Below are positions 18,779 to 28,044 of a stretch of DNA of 64,000 bases, in pieces (within the stretch, counting starts at the first letter, position 1; each line of letters opens with the position of its first letter). Under the pieces are notes generated by a model, which was not told the origin of the DNA, made no database searches, and saw only the letters and a program-made list of their open reading frames with translations. A program made the translations under genes and the position numbers. The DNA comes from Mycobacterium szulgai (GTDB taxonomy: Bacteria; Actinomycetota; Actinomycetes; Mycobacteriales; Mycobacteriaceae): positions 124,001-188,000 of the forward strand of contig NZ_LQPW01000120.1 in the NCBI RefSeq assembly GCF_002116635.1. Direction: 5' to 3'.

Positions 18779-19006
18779 GTGGCGGACCGCGATCCCGACA
18801 CCATCAAGCAGGAGATCGACGTCGCCCGCGACCAGCTGGCGGCCACTGTTGATTCACTTGCTCAGCGCGCCAATCCTCGCCGTCTGGCCGACGACGTCAA
18901 AATACGGGTGATCGCATTCGTCAAGAAACCCGTGGTCACGGTGTCTTTGGCCGGCGTCAGCGCCATTGTTGTCGTGGTGGTGGTGCACCGGGTCAGGAAT
19001 CGCTGA
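18779..19006 (+). CDS. DUF3618 small membrane protein (Rv2520c-like)
   Basis: The protein has 75 residues from the GTG at 18779, which is preceded by GGAGGA at ideal spacing. An upstream TTG at 18764 is less likely because it overlaps this ribosome binding site. The N-terminal half is a charged helix (DPDTIKQEIDVARDQLAATVDSLAQRANPRRLADDVK), the DUF3618 pattern. A single membrane segment follows (VVTVSLAGVSAIVVVVVV) and then a basic tail. The family's role is unknown. It is divergent from bcp. Confidence 0.9.
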   Translation: MADRDPDTIKQEIDVARDQLAATVDSLAQRANPRRLADDVKIRVIAFVKKPVVTVSLAGVSAIVVVVVVHRVRNR

Positions 19007-19091
19007 CTCGCCAGCCTGCACCGTAGAGTGTGCATCCAGGCATTCCCGCGTCACTCCTGGGCGCAGAAGTCGCCGAACGCCCGCCGTGGGC

Positions 19092-20822
19092 TCACACTCG
19101 AGTCCGTCGGACATGCACCGGTATGTCATCGGCCCACGGTTGAGTGGTGACCATGTCCTCGACGTCGCAGTAGCCGCGCTCGAATTCCCCGGTCGCCGCA
19201 TCGACCAGCCGGTACTCCTGCGTCTTGATGTGGATGGGCTGGGCGTCCAGAATCACCACCCGGACCTCGCCCGGCTCGAACCCGCAGCGCTCCTGTAGCG
19301 CCTCGATGAGGCATTCGTTATGCATATGCCCGTCGCCGAAGTTCCAGCCGAGCACCATCGCGCACAGTTGCTCGCCCTCGCACAGCACGTAGTCGTCCTC
19401 GTCAAAGCCGGCCAGTGCCCGGTGTACCAGCGTCATCAGCGCGCGTCCGTGCGAGTTCATCCCGCGAAAGGCATACCCGAGATGAAGGGGGATCGAGGCG
19501 TCCTCTTTGTTGCCGTACAGCCGTTCGAGCTGCAGGTGATACATCGGGCCCAGGGCGCGCGAGCCGATACGGAACTTCTCGTCGGCCGACGGCTTGACGC
19601 ACCACAGTGTGGTGTCCCAGTTGCCGGCGTAATACCGCATACCGGGCAGGAAGGAAACCTTGCGGGGGTAGAGGTTTCCGACGACGACGGTTGCGGCGAT
19701 AACGGCGAATAGGACGGCGATGGGCCACGGGTTGCCGACATTCGACAGTCCCAGCTGCGCATGTGCGACGAACAGCCACAGCACCCCGAAGATCATGAAC
19801 ACGTTCCACTCCAGGGGCACTCCCATGGGGAAGGCCAGCAGGATGTTGAGGTGGAACACGACCATCACGAACGCCGCGATGGCCGTCGGCCAACCTCCGT
19901 GTGAGAAGAAGAGCACCAGTGGCACCAGCCCCTCCACCGCCGTCGAGAAGTGGGCGATCAAACCGGCCAATGCGCTGGGCCGCAAGTCATCTGGATAGCG
20001 TCTGAACATCGACTGCTTGAGAAATCCGGCGGGGATGAACGGGTTGTTCGCCAGCATCGTCGAGATCACGAACGGGAAGTGCCGGTTGAGTTTCGACGTG
20101 GCCGCGCCCAGCCAGATCACCATGAAGACCACCTTGGCCCCCACGACGATGTCGGCGCCGGTGAACACGAACACCAGCGCCAGCGGCGCGTATACCTCGC
20201 CGCGAGCCGCCAGGAAGATGATCTTGTCGCGCAGGCTGAGCACGGCCAGCACCGACAGGATCGCGATGGTCTGCCAGCGCGGCAGCACCCCAATTGCGGT
20301 GCCTAGGGCCGGAATTGGCCCTGTGCCATCGGACACCAAGGCGACGACGAGCAACACCAGCAGCATGCCGTATAGCAGCGCGTCGAACGGGGTTCTGTTG
20401 CTGCCTTTGGTCAGCGGCACTCGGTTCGGCCAAGGTGGCAGCCGAATGGTTCCGGGCCGCAGCCAGTACAGAATCGAGCCCATCGGCGGGAAGTAGCGTC
20501 CAGCCATGGGGCCGAAGCAGCACCCGAGGCCCACGACTTCGAACAGCATGGTGAAAAGGACGGCCTTTTCGAAGACGATCGGCTCGGTCCACCACGTCAC
20601 CACATTGACAAAGCCGTCGATGCCTTTGGTGGCCAATGCGAATAACCAGCACCCCAGGATGTACATCACGATCTTCAGGCCGTACATCACGTGCATGATC
20701 AGTGGGGTCCCGAAACCGTTCCGGGCGATATGGCGCGCCATCGGCACGATGCGCTCGGCGCGGGCGAGTTTGCTCCACTCGGCTACGTCGACGACGGGCA
20801 GGTTGGGCTCGATGAACCCCAT
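19092..20822 (-). CDS. DUF3556-type polytopic membrane protein
   Basis: From the ATG at 20822 (AAGGAG ten bases upstream) the protein has 576 residues and begins GFIEPNLPVVDVAEW, a typical DUF3556 N-terminus. About ten to twelve hydrophobic segments span residues 50-400. The last 170 residues are soluble and acidic, with conserved-looking His, Cys and Trp (NWDTTLWCVKPSADEKF, GWNFGDGHMHNECLI). The function of this actinobacterial family is unknown. It stands alone between the DUF3618 gene and the TudS-related gene. Confidence 0.87.
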   Translation of the reverse strand: MGFIEPNLPVVDVAEWSKLARAERIVPMARHIARNGFGTPLIMHVMYGLKIVMYILGCWLFALATKGIDGFVNVVTWWTEPIVFEKAVLFTMLFEVVGLGCCFGPMAGRYFPPMGSILYWLRPGTIRLPPWPNRVPLTKGSNRTPFDALLYGMLLVLLVVALVSDGTGPIPALGTAIGVLPRWQTIAILSVLAVLSLRDKIIFLAARGEVYAPLALVFVFTGADIVVGAKVVFMVIWLGAATSKLNRHFPFVISTMLANNPFIPAGFLKQSMFRRYPDDLRPSALAGLIAHFSTAVEGLVPLVLFFSHGGWPTAIAAFVMVVFHLNILLAFPMGVPLEWNVFMIFGVLWLFVAHAQLGLSNVGNPWPIAVLFAVIAATVVVGNLYPRKVSFLPGMRYYAGNWDTTLWCVKPSADEKFRIGSRALGPMYHLQLERLYGNKEDASIPLHLGYAFRGMNSHGRALMTLVHRALAGFDEDDYVLCEGEQLCAMVLGWNFGDGHMHNECLIEALQERCGFEPGEVRVVILDAQPIHIKTQEYRLVDAATGEFERGYCDVEDMVTTQPWADDIPVHVRRTRV

Positions 20823-21045
20823 TTGCAGCTCCTTCGACACAAGGGGGCGTCAGGAGGAGAAATTACCGCTGCGACCACGAATCCGACAGGATTAACCGGA
20901 AGAATCCGATTAGCGGGAGCTGATCTCGCTATCCGGCGTCGCGCCACCGAACCGAGAGCGTGGGGCCGCTACGAATCATTGTTGGCCACAAGTGCTTTGG
21001 CGCTGCAGGCCATGCTCTGGGTGAGAAGCGGTCGTCGTGACCTAC

Positions 21046-21753
21046 TCACGCTGTCGAGTCTCCGAGTATTCGCAGGGGTGGTGCGGTGAGGGGGCGCTGA
21101 GGGGTGCCGTTCAGTTCGGCAGCAAGGTCGTGCTCTAGCGCCGGTACGCTCATGCCCCGGCGGCGCAGTTCCCTGTCCAGTGACCTGATGAATAGTCCCT
21201 CTCCGGCGCGGCGACAGCCTAGGACCGCGTTGTCGTTCATGACATCACGCGTCAAGGATGCGGCGGGGCAGGCGGCAACTACCTCTAGGGATTTGCGAAG
21301 GTCAAGTGTCTTTGTCACGCCACAGGATGGCGACGTGCCGATACCGACGATCCCCGCCACGGTGATTCCGGAGCGCTCGTAATCGACGACATCGCGGGCG
21401 ATTCGCCTTGCCAGCAGGCGGTAAATGAACTTCGTCCATAGCAGGAATCCAGTGAGTAACGGGCCCCGCAACCTGTACAGCACGCTGCCCTTCGAGCCAT
21501 AGAGAAGCAGGCTGTACCGCTTGAGGACACCGCCCCACGCCAGCCGTTCTGGACATGGCAACTGGTGAATTCCGTACCCCGAGTGGACCAGGTAATCCAC
21601 GACTTCGCTAACGGCGCCGGCCCTGGTCGCCCCACCGGCGTATCGGGTGTTCTCGTTCAGCAGACAGTGCGACACCAGTACGACTTGCCGGCCTCGGTCA
21701 TCATGCAGCTGATCAAGTAGTAGCCGCTCCCGGAATAGCCTGCGTCCGCCCAT
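21046..21753 (-). CDS. TudS-related putative desulfidase
   Basis: From the ATG at 21753 the protein has 235 residues. LVSHCLLNENTRYAGGA (Cys30), LPCPERLAWGG and GTSPSCGVT supply three widely spaced cysteines. In TudS (2-thiouracil desulfidase, DUF523 clade) equivalent cysteines hold a [4Fe-4S] cluster that removes sulfur from thionated compounds. The LNENTR signature fits the CD3072-like branch. A middle stretch (LTGFLLWTKFIYRLLARRI) is unusually hydrophobic. A further in-frame start at GTG 21762 is possible. It is divergent from an alpha/beta hydrolase. The substrate is unknown, and the desulfidase role is inferred from cysteine pattern only. Confidence 0.78.
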   Translation of the reverse strand: MGGRRLFRERLLLDQLHDDRGRQVVLVSHCLLNENTRYAGGATRAGAVSEVVDYLVHSGYGIHQLPCPERLAWGGVLKRYSLLLYGSKGSVLYRLRGPLLTGFLLWTKFIYRLLARRIARDVVDYERSGITVAGIVGIGTSPSCGVTKTLDLRKSLEVVAACPAASLTRDVMNDNAVLGCRRAGEGLFIRSLDRELRRRGMSVPALEHDLAAELNGTPQRPLTAPPLRILGDSTA

Positions 21754-21892
21754 ATTGGGCACGCTATCTCTACGAGCCGCCAAGCTGAATGCCTTTTCGC
21801 TCGTCTGAAGGAGATTTCCTCTTGGCCGCGGTCGCCACGCAGGCAAGAATGCAAATTCGGATGAAGTCGCTGTAATCCTTGCCGAAACGGAC

Positions 21893-22807
21893 GTGCCTGT
21901 GCCTGAGGAAGTGTTCTTCGACTCCGGCGGTGTACGGTGTGCGGCCGATCTATACCGCCCTGAATCCGTCGACGGAAAGCTGCCGTGCGTGGTTATGGGC
22001 CACGGTGGCAGCGGCACTAAACGCCTCGGCTTGCCCAGGTACGCGGAAAGGTTCAGTGCGGCGGGCTTGGCCGTGTTCGCGTTCGACTATCGACACTTCG
22101 GAGCCAGCGCAGGCGAACCTCGACAGGTCATCGACACGGCCGAACAGCAAGACGACTACCGAGCGGCGGTGCGATGCCTGCGCGGGCGTGGCGATATCGC
22201 CCCGGACCGGATTGCTCTTTGGGGTACCTCGCTCAGCGGTGGTCATGTACTCGCGGTGGCGAGCACTGATCCGCGTATTGCGGCCGTGGTTACGCAGGTG
22301 CCCGTCATTGACGGCTGGCATCGTGGCCGGGGCCTCCGCGAGTGGCTGAGCTGGAATGTAACTTGGCGCACTGCGCAATTCACCGCGGCGGCGCTTCGGG
22401 ATGTCGTCCATCAGCGTCGGGGATGGCCGCCCTACCTGGTGCCCGTGGTGGCCGAACCCGGTCGTGTCGCGGTTTTCACGGAACCGGACGCCAAGGCGGC
22501 GTTCGAAGCTCTCGGTGGTGAGACCGTCGGGTGGCAGAATGCCTTAGCACCTCGCATGCTTTTTCACCTGCCCCGCTACCGTAGCGGGACCGCCGAAAAG
22601 CTGCGCATGCCGGTTCTCTTGTGCCTTGCCGATTACGACGTGCAAGCGTCGAGCAGATTTGCCGCTCACGTTGCTACCCGCATAGTGAATGTGGAAATCC
22701 ATCATTTCCCGGTGGGGCACTTCGAGGTGTACCTCGGGCCGTTGCGCGACGAAATCCTTGCTATACAAACCGAATTCCTTCGGCGGCAACTTCAATTGGG
22801 GACTTGA
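21893..22807 (+). CDS. Alpha/beta hydrolase
   Basis: The protein has 304 residues. VVMGHGGSG forms the oxyanion region, WGTSLSGGHVL the nucleophile elbow (G-x-S-x-G with the central Ser), LLCLADYDVQASS the acid region, and FPVGHFEVY the late His. A long insertion (about 140-220) forms a cap domain. The GTG start at 21893 could be replaced by GTG 21899. The class (X-Pro-dipeptidyl-peptidase/DUF1100-like esterases) is cytosolic, since no signal peptide is present. It shares a 139-bp divergent promoter region with the TudS-related gene. Confidence 0.88.
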   Translation: MPVPEEVFFDSGGVRCAADLYRPESVDGKLPCVVMGHGGSGTKRLGLPRYAERFSAAGLAVFAFDYRHFGASAGEPRQVIDTAEQQDDYRAAVRCLRGRGDIAPDRIALWGTSLSGGHVLAVASTDPRIAAVVTQVPVIDGWHRGRGLREWLSWNVTWRTAQFTAAALRDVVHQRRGWPPYLVPVVAEPGRVAVFTEPDAKAAFEALGGETVGWQNALAPRMLFHLPRYRSGTAEKLRMPVLLCLADYDVQASSRFAAHVATRIVNVEIHHFPVGHFEVYLGPLRDEILAIQTEFLRRQLQLGT

Positions 22808-23144
22808 AAGCGATGCGTCAAAGTGGTGCCTTCCCCCGGCACTCCCGCGATCGGCCCCTCCACAGCGGGCAGGTCCGAGGACTACGGCTTCGCAGACGGT
22901 CTGGGTATCACCGAACGGCTCCAAGTCACGATGCCAGCGGTCGCGTCGTTACTCTGCGCGGCAATAGGTTCATGATCCGCGATAGCTGTTCATGCAGAAA
23001 CCAGCTACGCGTGGTGGTGTGCGCGCGAAGTTCGACGCCGACCTCGCGGTGCCGCAAACTTTCGCGCGGCTACGGGCTGGTCCACACTTGTGGGATGAAG
23101 CTATGTGATTACACCGCCGTCGCGCCGACGACAGTGCGGCCGGC
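22808..23144. other. Intergenic region with no supported gene
   Basis: These 337 bp separate the hydrolase gene from the ATP-grasp/SxxK-hydrolase operon and should hold that operon's promoter. Short open stretches exist, including one of about 50 codons starting with GTG near 22823. Codon third positions there are weakly GC-biased and nothing is recognisable, so I call no gene. I see no hairpin, tRNA or repeat. Confidence 0.5.
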
Positions 23145-24617
23145 GTGACCGGGCCCCAGGGCGAGCCGCGTCGCGTGCTGAAAGGCCTCTCGGACGTACG
23201 CGCGTTCTTTCACACCAATACCGTGCCGTTGTACTTCATCTCGCCGACCCCGTTCAATCTGCTCGGCATCGACCGCTGGATACGAAACTTCTTCTACCTG
23301 ACCTACTTTGACTCGTTCGAGGGCATACATTCACGCGTGTTCGTACCCCGCCGGCGCGACCGCATTGATTTCGAGTCCATGGGCGACGTGTGCAACCACC
23401 TGCTGCGCGATCCCGAGACGCTCGAGTTCATTGCGGGCCGAGGGCCCGGGGGCAAGGCCTGCTTTGTGATGATGGACGAGGAGACCCAGGCCCTGGCGCG
23501 GCAGGCGGGTCTCGAGGTCATGCATCCGCCGGTGGAGCTGCGTAACCGCTTGGGTTCCAAGACCGTCATGACGCGCCTGGCCGACGAGGCGGGCGTTCCG
23601 AGTGTGCCGCATGCGATGGGGCGGGCGGGCTCCTATGAGGAACTGCTGACGCTCGCGCAGAACGCCGGATTGGGTGATGACCTCGTCATCTCGATCCCCT
23701 ACGGCGCCGCCGGCAGCGGGACGTTCTTCGTGCGCGGCCAGCGCGATTGGGACGAGCACGCCGCTGACCTGACCGCGCAGCAGGAATTCAAAGTCATGAA
23801 GCGCATCCGCAATGTCGAGGTGTGTATCGAGGGTGCCGTGACCCGCCACGGCACCGTGATCGGGCCCGCGATGACAAGCCTGGTCGGTTACCCGGAGCTG
23901 ACTCCGCACCGGGGCGCCTGGTGCGGCAACGACATTTGGCGCGAAGTTCTGCCGCCCAACCAGACGCATGCCGCGCGGGAAATGGTGGGAAAGCTCGGCG
24001 ACATCCTGAGCCGCGAAGGGTACCGCGGATATTTCGAGGTGGATCTGCTGCATGACCTGGACTCCGACCAGCTCTACCTCGGCGAGGTGAACCCACGCCT
24101 GAGCGGCGCCAGCCCTATGACGAATCTGACGACCGAGGCCTACGCCGACATGCCGCTGTTTCTCTTTCATCTGCTCGAGTACATGGATGTGGAGTACGAG
24201 CTCGACATCGAGGGGATCAACGCGCGCTGGGAGCGCGGTTATGGCGAGGACGAGGTCTGGGGCCAAGTGATATTGAACGAGACCTCGCCGGACGTAGAGC
24301 TCTTCACCTCGACGCCGCGCACCGGTGTGTGGCGCATCGACGACGACGGTCGTGTCTCCTTTTCCCGCACCGCCAACGACTGGGCCACGCTGCTCGACGG
24401 GTCTGAGGCCTTTTACATGCGGGTGGCGGCCCCGGGCGACTTACGTTCCGAAGGCGCCCAACTCGGCGTGCTGGTCACCCGGGGGCATCTGCAGACCGAC
24501 GACTACCGGCTCACCGAGCGCTGCCAACGCTGGGTCAACGGCATGAAGGCGAAGTTCGCCTCGACACCGCTGGCGCCGGCCACGCCGATCGTCTCGCGGC
24601 TCGTCGCACGAGCGTGA
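23145..24617 (+). CDS. ATP-grasp ligase (biotin carboxylase-like)
   Basis: The protein has 490 residues. An N-terminal domain (about 1-125) is followed by an ATP-grasp fold: RNRLGSKTVMTRLADEAGVPSVPHA is the usual hinge into the lid, LVISIPYGAAGSGTFFV the ATP-binding loop, and LYLGEVNPRLSGAS carries the Mg-binding Glu314 and Asn316. There is no biotinyl domain and no carboxyltransferase nearby, so although such proteins are often named biotin carboxylase, an amide-forming carboxylate-amine ligase is at least as likely. The stop overlaps the start of the SxxK hydrolase by four bases (GTGA), which indicates coupled expression. Start codon is GTG. Confidence 0.88.
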   Translation: MTGPQGEPRRVLKGLSDVRAFFHTNTVPLYFISPTPFNLLGIDRWIRNFFYLTYFDSFEGIHSRVFVPRRRDRIDFESMGDVCNHLLRDPETLEFIAGRGPGGKACFVMMDEETQALARQAGLEVMHPPVELRNRLGSKTVMTRLADEAGVPSVPHAMGRAGSYEELLTLAQNAGLGDDLVISIPYGAAGSGTFFVRGQRDWDEHAADLTAQQEFKVMKRIRNVEVCIEGAVTRHGTVIGPAMTSLVGYPELTPHRGAWCGNDIWREVLPPNQTHAAREMVGKLGDILSREGYRGYFEVDLLHDLDSDQLYLGEVNPRLSGASPMTNLTTEAYADMPLFLFHLLEYMDVEYELDIEGINARWERGYGEDEVWGQVILNETSPDVELFTSTPRTGVWRIDDDGRVSFSRTANDWATLLDGSEAFYMRVAAPGDLRSEGAQLGVLVTRGHLQTDDYRLTERCQRWVNGMKAKFASTPLAPATPIVSRLVARA

Positions 24618-25780
24618 GCCGCCCGGCCGGAATCTCACTGGACAACTGGCTGTCTGAGCCCTACGCGCGGTGGTCATTTCAGCACGTCGAAGACTTCGTG
24701 CCGACCGCGACCATCTCGCGCGGCACTGGGCCCACCGCTGCGTTGCCGGCGGCCTGTGCTCCGCTGGCCGACATCGGCGTGACCCGCACCCGAGGGGTGG
24801 ATACCACGGTCAGCGCCGTGATGGCCGCGACAGCGACCGACGGTTGGGCAGTTTCCCACTGCGAGTCGATAGTGGCCGAGCACTACCTGGACGGCATGGG
24901 AGCCCACACCCGGCACCTGATGTTCTCAGTCAGCAAGTCGCTGGTGGGTGCCGTCGTCGGCGCGCTGCACGAGGCGGGTGCGATCAAGCTTGACGCGCCG
25001 GTCACGACATTCGTTCCGGCCCTGGCGAACTGCGGCTACGCCGGTGCGACGGTGCGCCACCTGCTGGATATGAGGTCGGGTATCAAATTCTCCGAGGACT
25101 ACGACGACCCCGTCGCCGAGATACACCTGCTCGACCAGGCGATGGGCTGGGCGCCGAAGACTAGCCCGGATGGCCCGGCAACGCTGCGTGACTTCCTGCT
25201 GACGTTGCGGCAGAAGTCGGCGCACGGCGGTTCGTTCCAGTATCGATCGTGTGAAACCGACGTCCTCGGCTGGATCTGTGAAGTCGCCGGTGCCCAGCCG
25301 ATGCCCGAACTGATGTCGGAGTTGGTGTGGAGCCGCATCGGTGCTCAATGCGACGCCACCATCGGCGTGGACGCGGACGGCACCGGATTCTTCGACGGCG
25401 GCGTCAGCGCCTGTCTAACCGACATGATCCGGTTCGGGTCGCTGTTCTTGCGCGACGGCGTCTCGCTGACCGGCCGGCAAGTGGTGCCGGCGGAGTGGAT
25501 CGTCGACACCCTCGACGGCGGCCCTGACTCGCGCCAGGCCTTCGCCGCCAGTCCCGACGACACCGAACTGCCCGGCGGGATGTATCGCAACCAGATGTGG
25601 TTTCCCTACCGGGGCAACGACGTGGTGTTGTGTCTGGGCATGTGCGGTCAGATGATCTACGTCAACCGCACAGCGGAGGTGGTCGCCGCCAAGTTGTCCA
25701 CCCAGCCGCACTCTCACGAGCCACACATGTTGGACACGCTGCGCGCATTCGATGCGGTGGCCGATGCGCTGAGCAAGTAG
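24614..25780 (+). CDS. Beta-lactamase-fold serine hydrolase (SxxK, NylB-like)
   Basis: The protein has 388 residues. MFSVSKSLVG holds the SxxK pair Ser105/Lys108, and FQYRSCETDVLG the catalytic Tyr210, where class C beta-lactamases have YxN. The layout (serine hydrolase family, PF00144) is that of 6-aminohexanoate-dimer hydrolase and related esterase/amidases. No signal peptide is seen, so it is probably cytosolic and not a resistance enzyme. It overlaps the ATP-grasp gene by four bases. The pair would be consistent with making and trimming an amide-linked small molecule, which is inference. tRNA-Lys follows on the opposite strand. Confidence 0.88.
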   Translation: MSRPAGISLDNWLSEPYARWSFQHVEDFVPTATISRGTGPTAALPAACAPLADIGVTRTRGVDTTVSAVMAATATDGWAVSHCESIVAEHYLDGMGAHTRHLMFSVSKSLVGAVVGALHEAGAIKLDAPVTTFVPALANCGYAGATVRHLLDMRSGIKFSEDYDDPVAEIHLLDQAMGWAPKTSPDGPATLRDFLLTLRQKSAHGGSFQYRSCETDVLGWICEVAGAQPMPELMSELVWSRIGAQCDATIGVDADGTGFFDGGVSACLTDMIRFGSLFLRDGVSLTGRQVVPAEWIVDTLDGGPDSRQAFAASPDDTELPGGMYRNQMWFPYRGNDVVLCLGMCGQMIYVNRTAEVVAAKLSTQPHSHEPHMLDTLRAFDAVADALSK

Positions 25781-25816
25781 GTCGAGAGAAGGCCGAGTAG
25801 CCCGATGAGCGTGAAG

Positions 25817-25889
<73 letters not shown>

Positions 25890-26086
25890 CTTTGGTCGGC
25901 CAGAGACCGCTTTGCGACAATAACAGGCATTCCGCCACGGCGCGAAATTCCAGGTGACATATGGCACTGGACCGGCGTGAATCACGCCAGCTTTCCGCGG
26001 AGTGCGGCCGCGAGGCACTACAATACTGGCAACAATCCAGGGTCAGCGGTGACCAACGTGAGCGAGATTATCTGGAAGGTCACTTG

Positions 26087-27289
26087 ATGACGCCTTTGCG
26101 CAGACGTCGATCGTGGCTGGCTGCGGCCTTGATACCGGTTGCTGTGTTCGCCGTTGCGTGCAGCGGCGGCGGAGCGCCCCCGCAGGCGAAGGTCATCGTC
26201 GACAAGGGCACCCCGTTTGCCGATTTGCTGGTCCCCAAGCTCACCGCATCGGTGACCGACGGTGCCGTCGGTGTGACGGTGGATGCACCCGTCACCGTCA
26301 ACGTCGCCGACGGCGTGCTGGCCGCGGTCACCATGGTCAACGACAACGGAAAGACGATCAACGGCCAGCTCAGCTCCGACGGGCTGCATTGGCAGACCAC
26401 CGAGCCGCTGGGTTACAACCGGCGCTACACGCTCAACGCCAAGGCGCTCGGGCTCGGCGGTGCCGCCAACCGTCAGATGACGTTCCAGACCAGCTCTCCC
26501 GCGCATTTGACGATGCCCTACGTCGTGCCTACCGACGGCGAGGTGGTGGGAGTCGGTGAACCGGTAGCCATTCGGTTCGACGAGAACATCGCCAACCGTG
26601 TCGCCGCCGAGAAGGCCATCGTGATCACCACCAATCCGCCCGTCGAGGGCGCCTTCTACTGGCTGAACAAGCGTGAAGTGCGCTGGCGGCCAGAGCATTT
26701 CTGGAAGCCGGGTACGGCCGTCGACGTGGCGGTCAACACCTACGGCGTCGACCTCGGTGAAGGGATGTTCGGCGAGGACAACGTCAAGGTGCACTTCACC
26801 ATCGGTGACGAGGTGATTGCCACTGCCGACGACAACACCAAGATGCTGACCGTTCGGGTCAACGGTGAGGTCGTCAAGACCATGCCGACGTCGATGGGTA
26901 AGGACAGCACCCCGACGGCCAACGGCATCTACACCGTCGGCGCGCGGTTCAAGCACATCATCATGGACTCGTCGACCTATGGCGTACCGGTCAACTCGCC
27001 CAACGGATATCGCACCGACGTGGACTGGGCCACGCAGATTTCCTACAGCGGAGTCTTCGTGCACTCGGCGCCATGGTCGGTGGGCGCCCAGGGGCACACC
27101 AACACCAGCCACGGCTGTCTGAATGTCAGTCCCAGCAACGCGCAGTGGTTCTACGACCACATCAAGCGTGGGGACGTCGTCGAGGTGATGAACACGGTGG
27201 GAGGCACCCTGCCGGGAACCGAGGGGCTGGGCGACTGGAACATCCCCTGGGAGCAGTGGCGTGCCGGCAACGCAGCGGGCCCGAGCTAG
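26087..27289 (+). CDS. ldtB: L,D-transpeptidase LdtB (LdtMt2/LppS), lipoprotein
   Basis: From the ATG at 26087 the protein has 400 residues. It starts with an Arg-rich signal sequence ending in a lipobox (AVAC, Cys25). Two immunoglobulin-like domains follow, then a YkuD catalytic domain with HTNTSHGCLNVSPSNAQW (nucleophile Cys344), and a C-terminal WNIPWEQWRAG tail. The sequence is close to M. tuberculosis Rv2518c throughout. The enzyme forms 3-3 cross-links in peptidoglycan at the outer face of the membrane and is the main target of carbapenems in mycobacteria. It is convergent with the MPT64-like gene, the stop codons sharing four bases. Confidence 0.97.
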   Translation: MTPLRRRRSWLAAALIPVAVFAVACSGGGAPPQAKVIVDKGTPFADLLVPKLTASVTDGAVGVTVDAPVTVNVADGVLAAVTMVNDNGKTINGQLSSDGLHWQTTEPLGYNRRYTLNAKALGLGGAANRQMTFQTSSPAHLTMPYVVPTDGEVVGVGEPVAIRFDENIANRVAAEKAIVITTNPPVEGAFYWLNKREVRWRPEHFWKPGTAVDVAVNTYGVDLGEGMFGEDNVKVHFTIGDEVIATADDNTKMLTVRVNGEVVKTMPTSMGKDSTPTANGIYTVGARFKHIIMDSSTYGVPVNSPNGYRTDVDWATQISYSGVFVHSAPWSVGAQGHTNTSHGCLNVSPSNAQWFYDHIKRGDVVEVMNTVGGTLPGTEGLGDWNIPWEQWRAGNAAGPS

Positions 27290-28044
27290 AGGCGCAGCAC
27301 CGAACTCAGCGCTGAGAGCGGGATATGCGCTTCGACCGCACCGCCGTCCATGGACCACTGCATGGACCCTGGGGTGAAGTTGATCGGCTCGTCGTGAGCC
27401 ACCGGGTAGTCGGGCATGTAGAGGATCAGTTCGTCGGGTGTCAACGCCCACGCCCGGTACGCGCCGGAATAGACCTTGTCCGGTGTCCACCGGTCGGCGA
27501 CGAATGGATAGGTCCCCGGATCGTGTGGGGGCGCAGCCTGATTGAGTGCGTTCTCGATGAACGGTTGGGCCAGCGGCGGTATCGCTGAGAGCGGCGCCAG
27601 ATCCGCCAGTTGCAGCCGCCGGCCGCTTGCCATGTCGAAGGCGAAGGTGCGAAACGCGTTGTTGGGTCTGGGCCCGTCGGCGTGGTAGTCCTCGTGGAAC
27701 ATGGCACTGAGCAGATTGCCGTGCTGGAACACCTGGTAGTTCTCCTCGCCGAAGCTGTCGGCGGCCATGCGGGCCCCGACGGTCTTCCAGTTATTGACCA
27801 GGGTTCGCAGGTAGTCGCGGATGGTTGCGCTGGTGGTCGGGTTGTCGATGAGGTCGGCCGGCACGGCGACCTTGATGTCGCGCACGGCGCCGCGTTCGGA
27901 GGTCACCGAGGTGTGGCAGTACTGGCCGTCCCAGTCGCCACCGAGCTCACCGCAGAATGAGGGGGCCGACGCGTGCGCGGTGGCCACTGCGCTGACGCCC
28001 GAGATCGCGAGCAGTAGAGACGCCGCGATCACCCTGCCGATCAC
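27286..28044 (-). CDS. MPT64-like secreted protein (DUF3298)
   Basis: The protein has 252 residues with a classical signal peptide (MIGRVIAASLLLAISG, cleavage after AHA near residue 26). The mature part resembles MPT64 (Rv1980c) and the RsiV-type DUF3298 domain: FCGELGGDWDGQYCHTSV with a cysteine pair, YLRTLVNNWKTVG, TFAFDMASGRRLQLADL, and a late ELILYMPDYPVAHDEPINFTPGS. It overlaps the Mam gene by four bases (ATGA) and is therefore the last gene of the mce operon. It is secreted or periplasmic, with function unknown. Its link to the mce system is inferred from operon position. Confidence 0.88.
   Translation of the reverse strand: MIGRVIAASLLLAISGVSAVATAHASAPSFCGELGGDWDGQYCHTSVTSERGAVRDIKVAVPADLIDNPTTSATIRDYLRTLVNNWKTVGARMAADSFGEENYQVFQHGNLLSAMFHEDYHADGPRPNNAFRTFAFDMASGRRLQLADLAPLSAIPPLAQPFIENALNQAAPPHDPGTYPFVADRWTPDKVYSGAYRAWALTPDELILYMPDYPVAHDEPINFTPGSMQWSMDGGAVEAHIPLSALSSVLRL

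Noticed and set aside
22823..22975. Possible 50-codon gene between the hydrolase and ATP-grasp genes
   Set aside because: Codon third positions show only weak GC bias, there is no ribosome binding site and no similarity I recognise.
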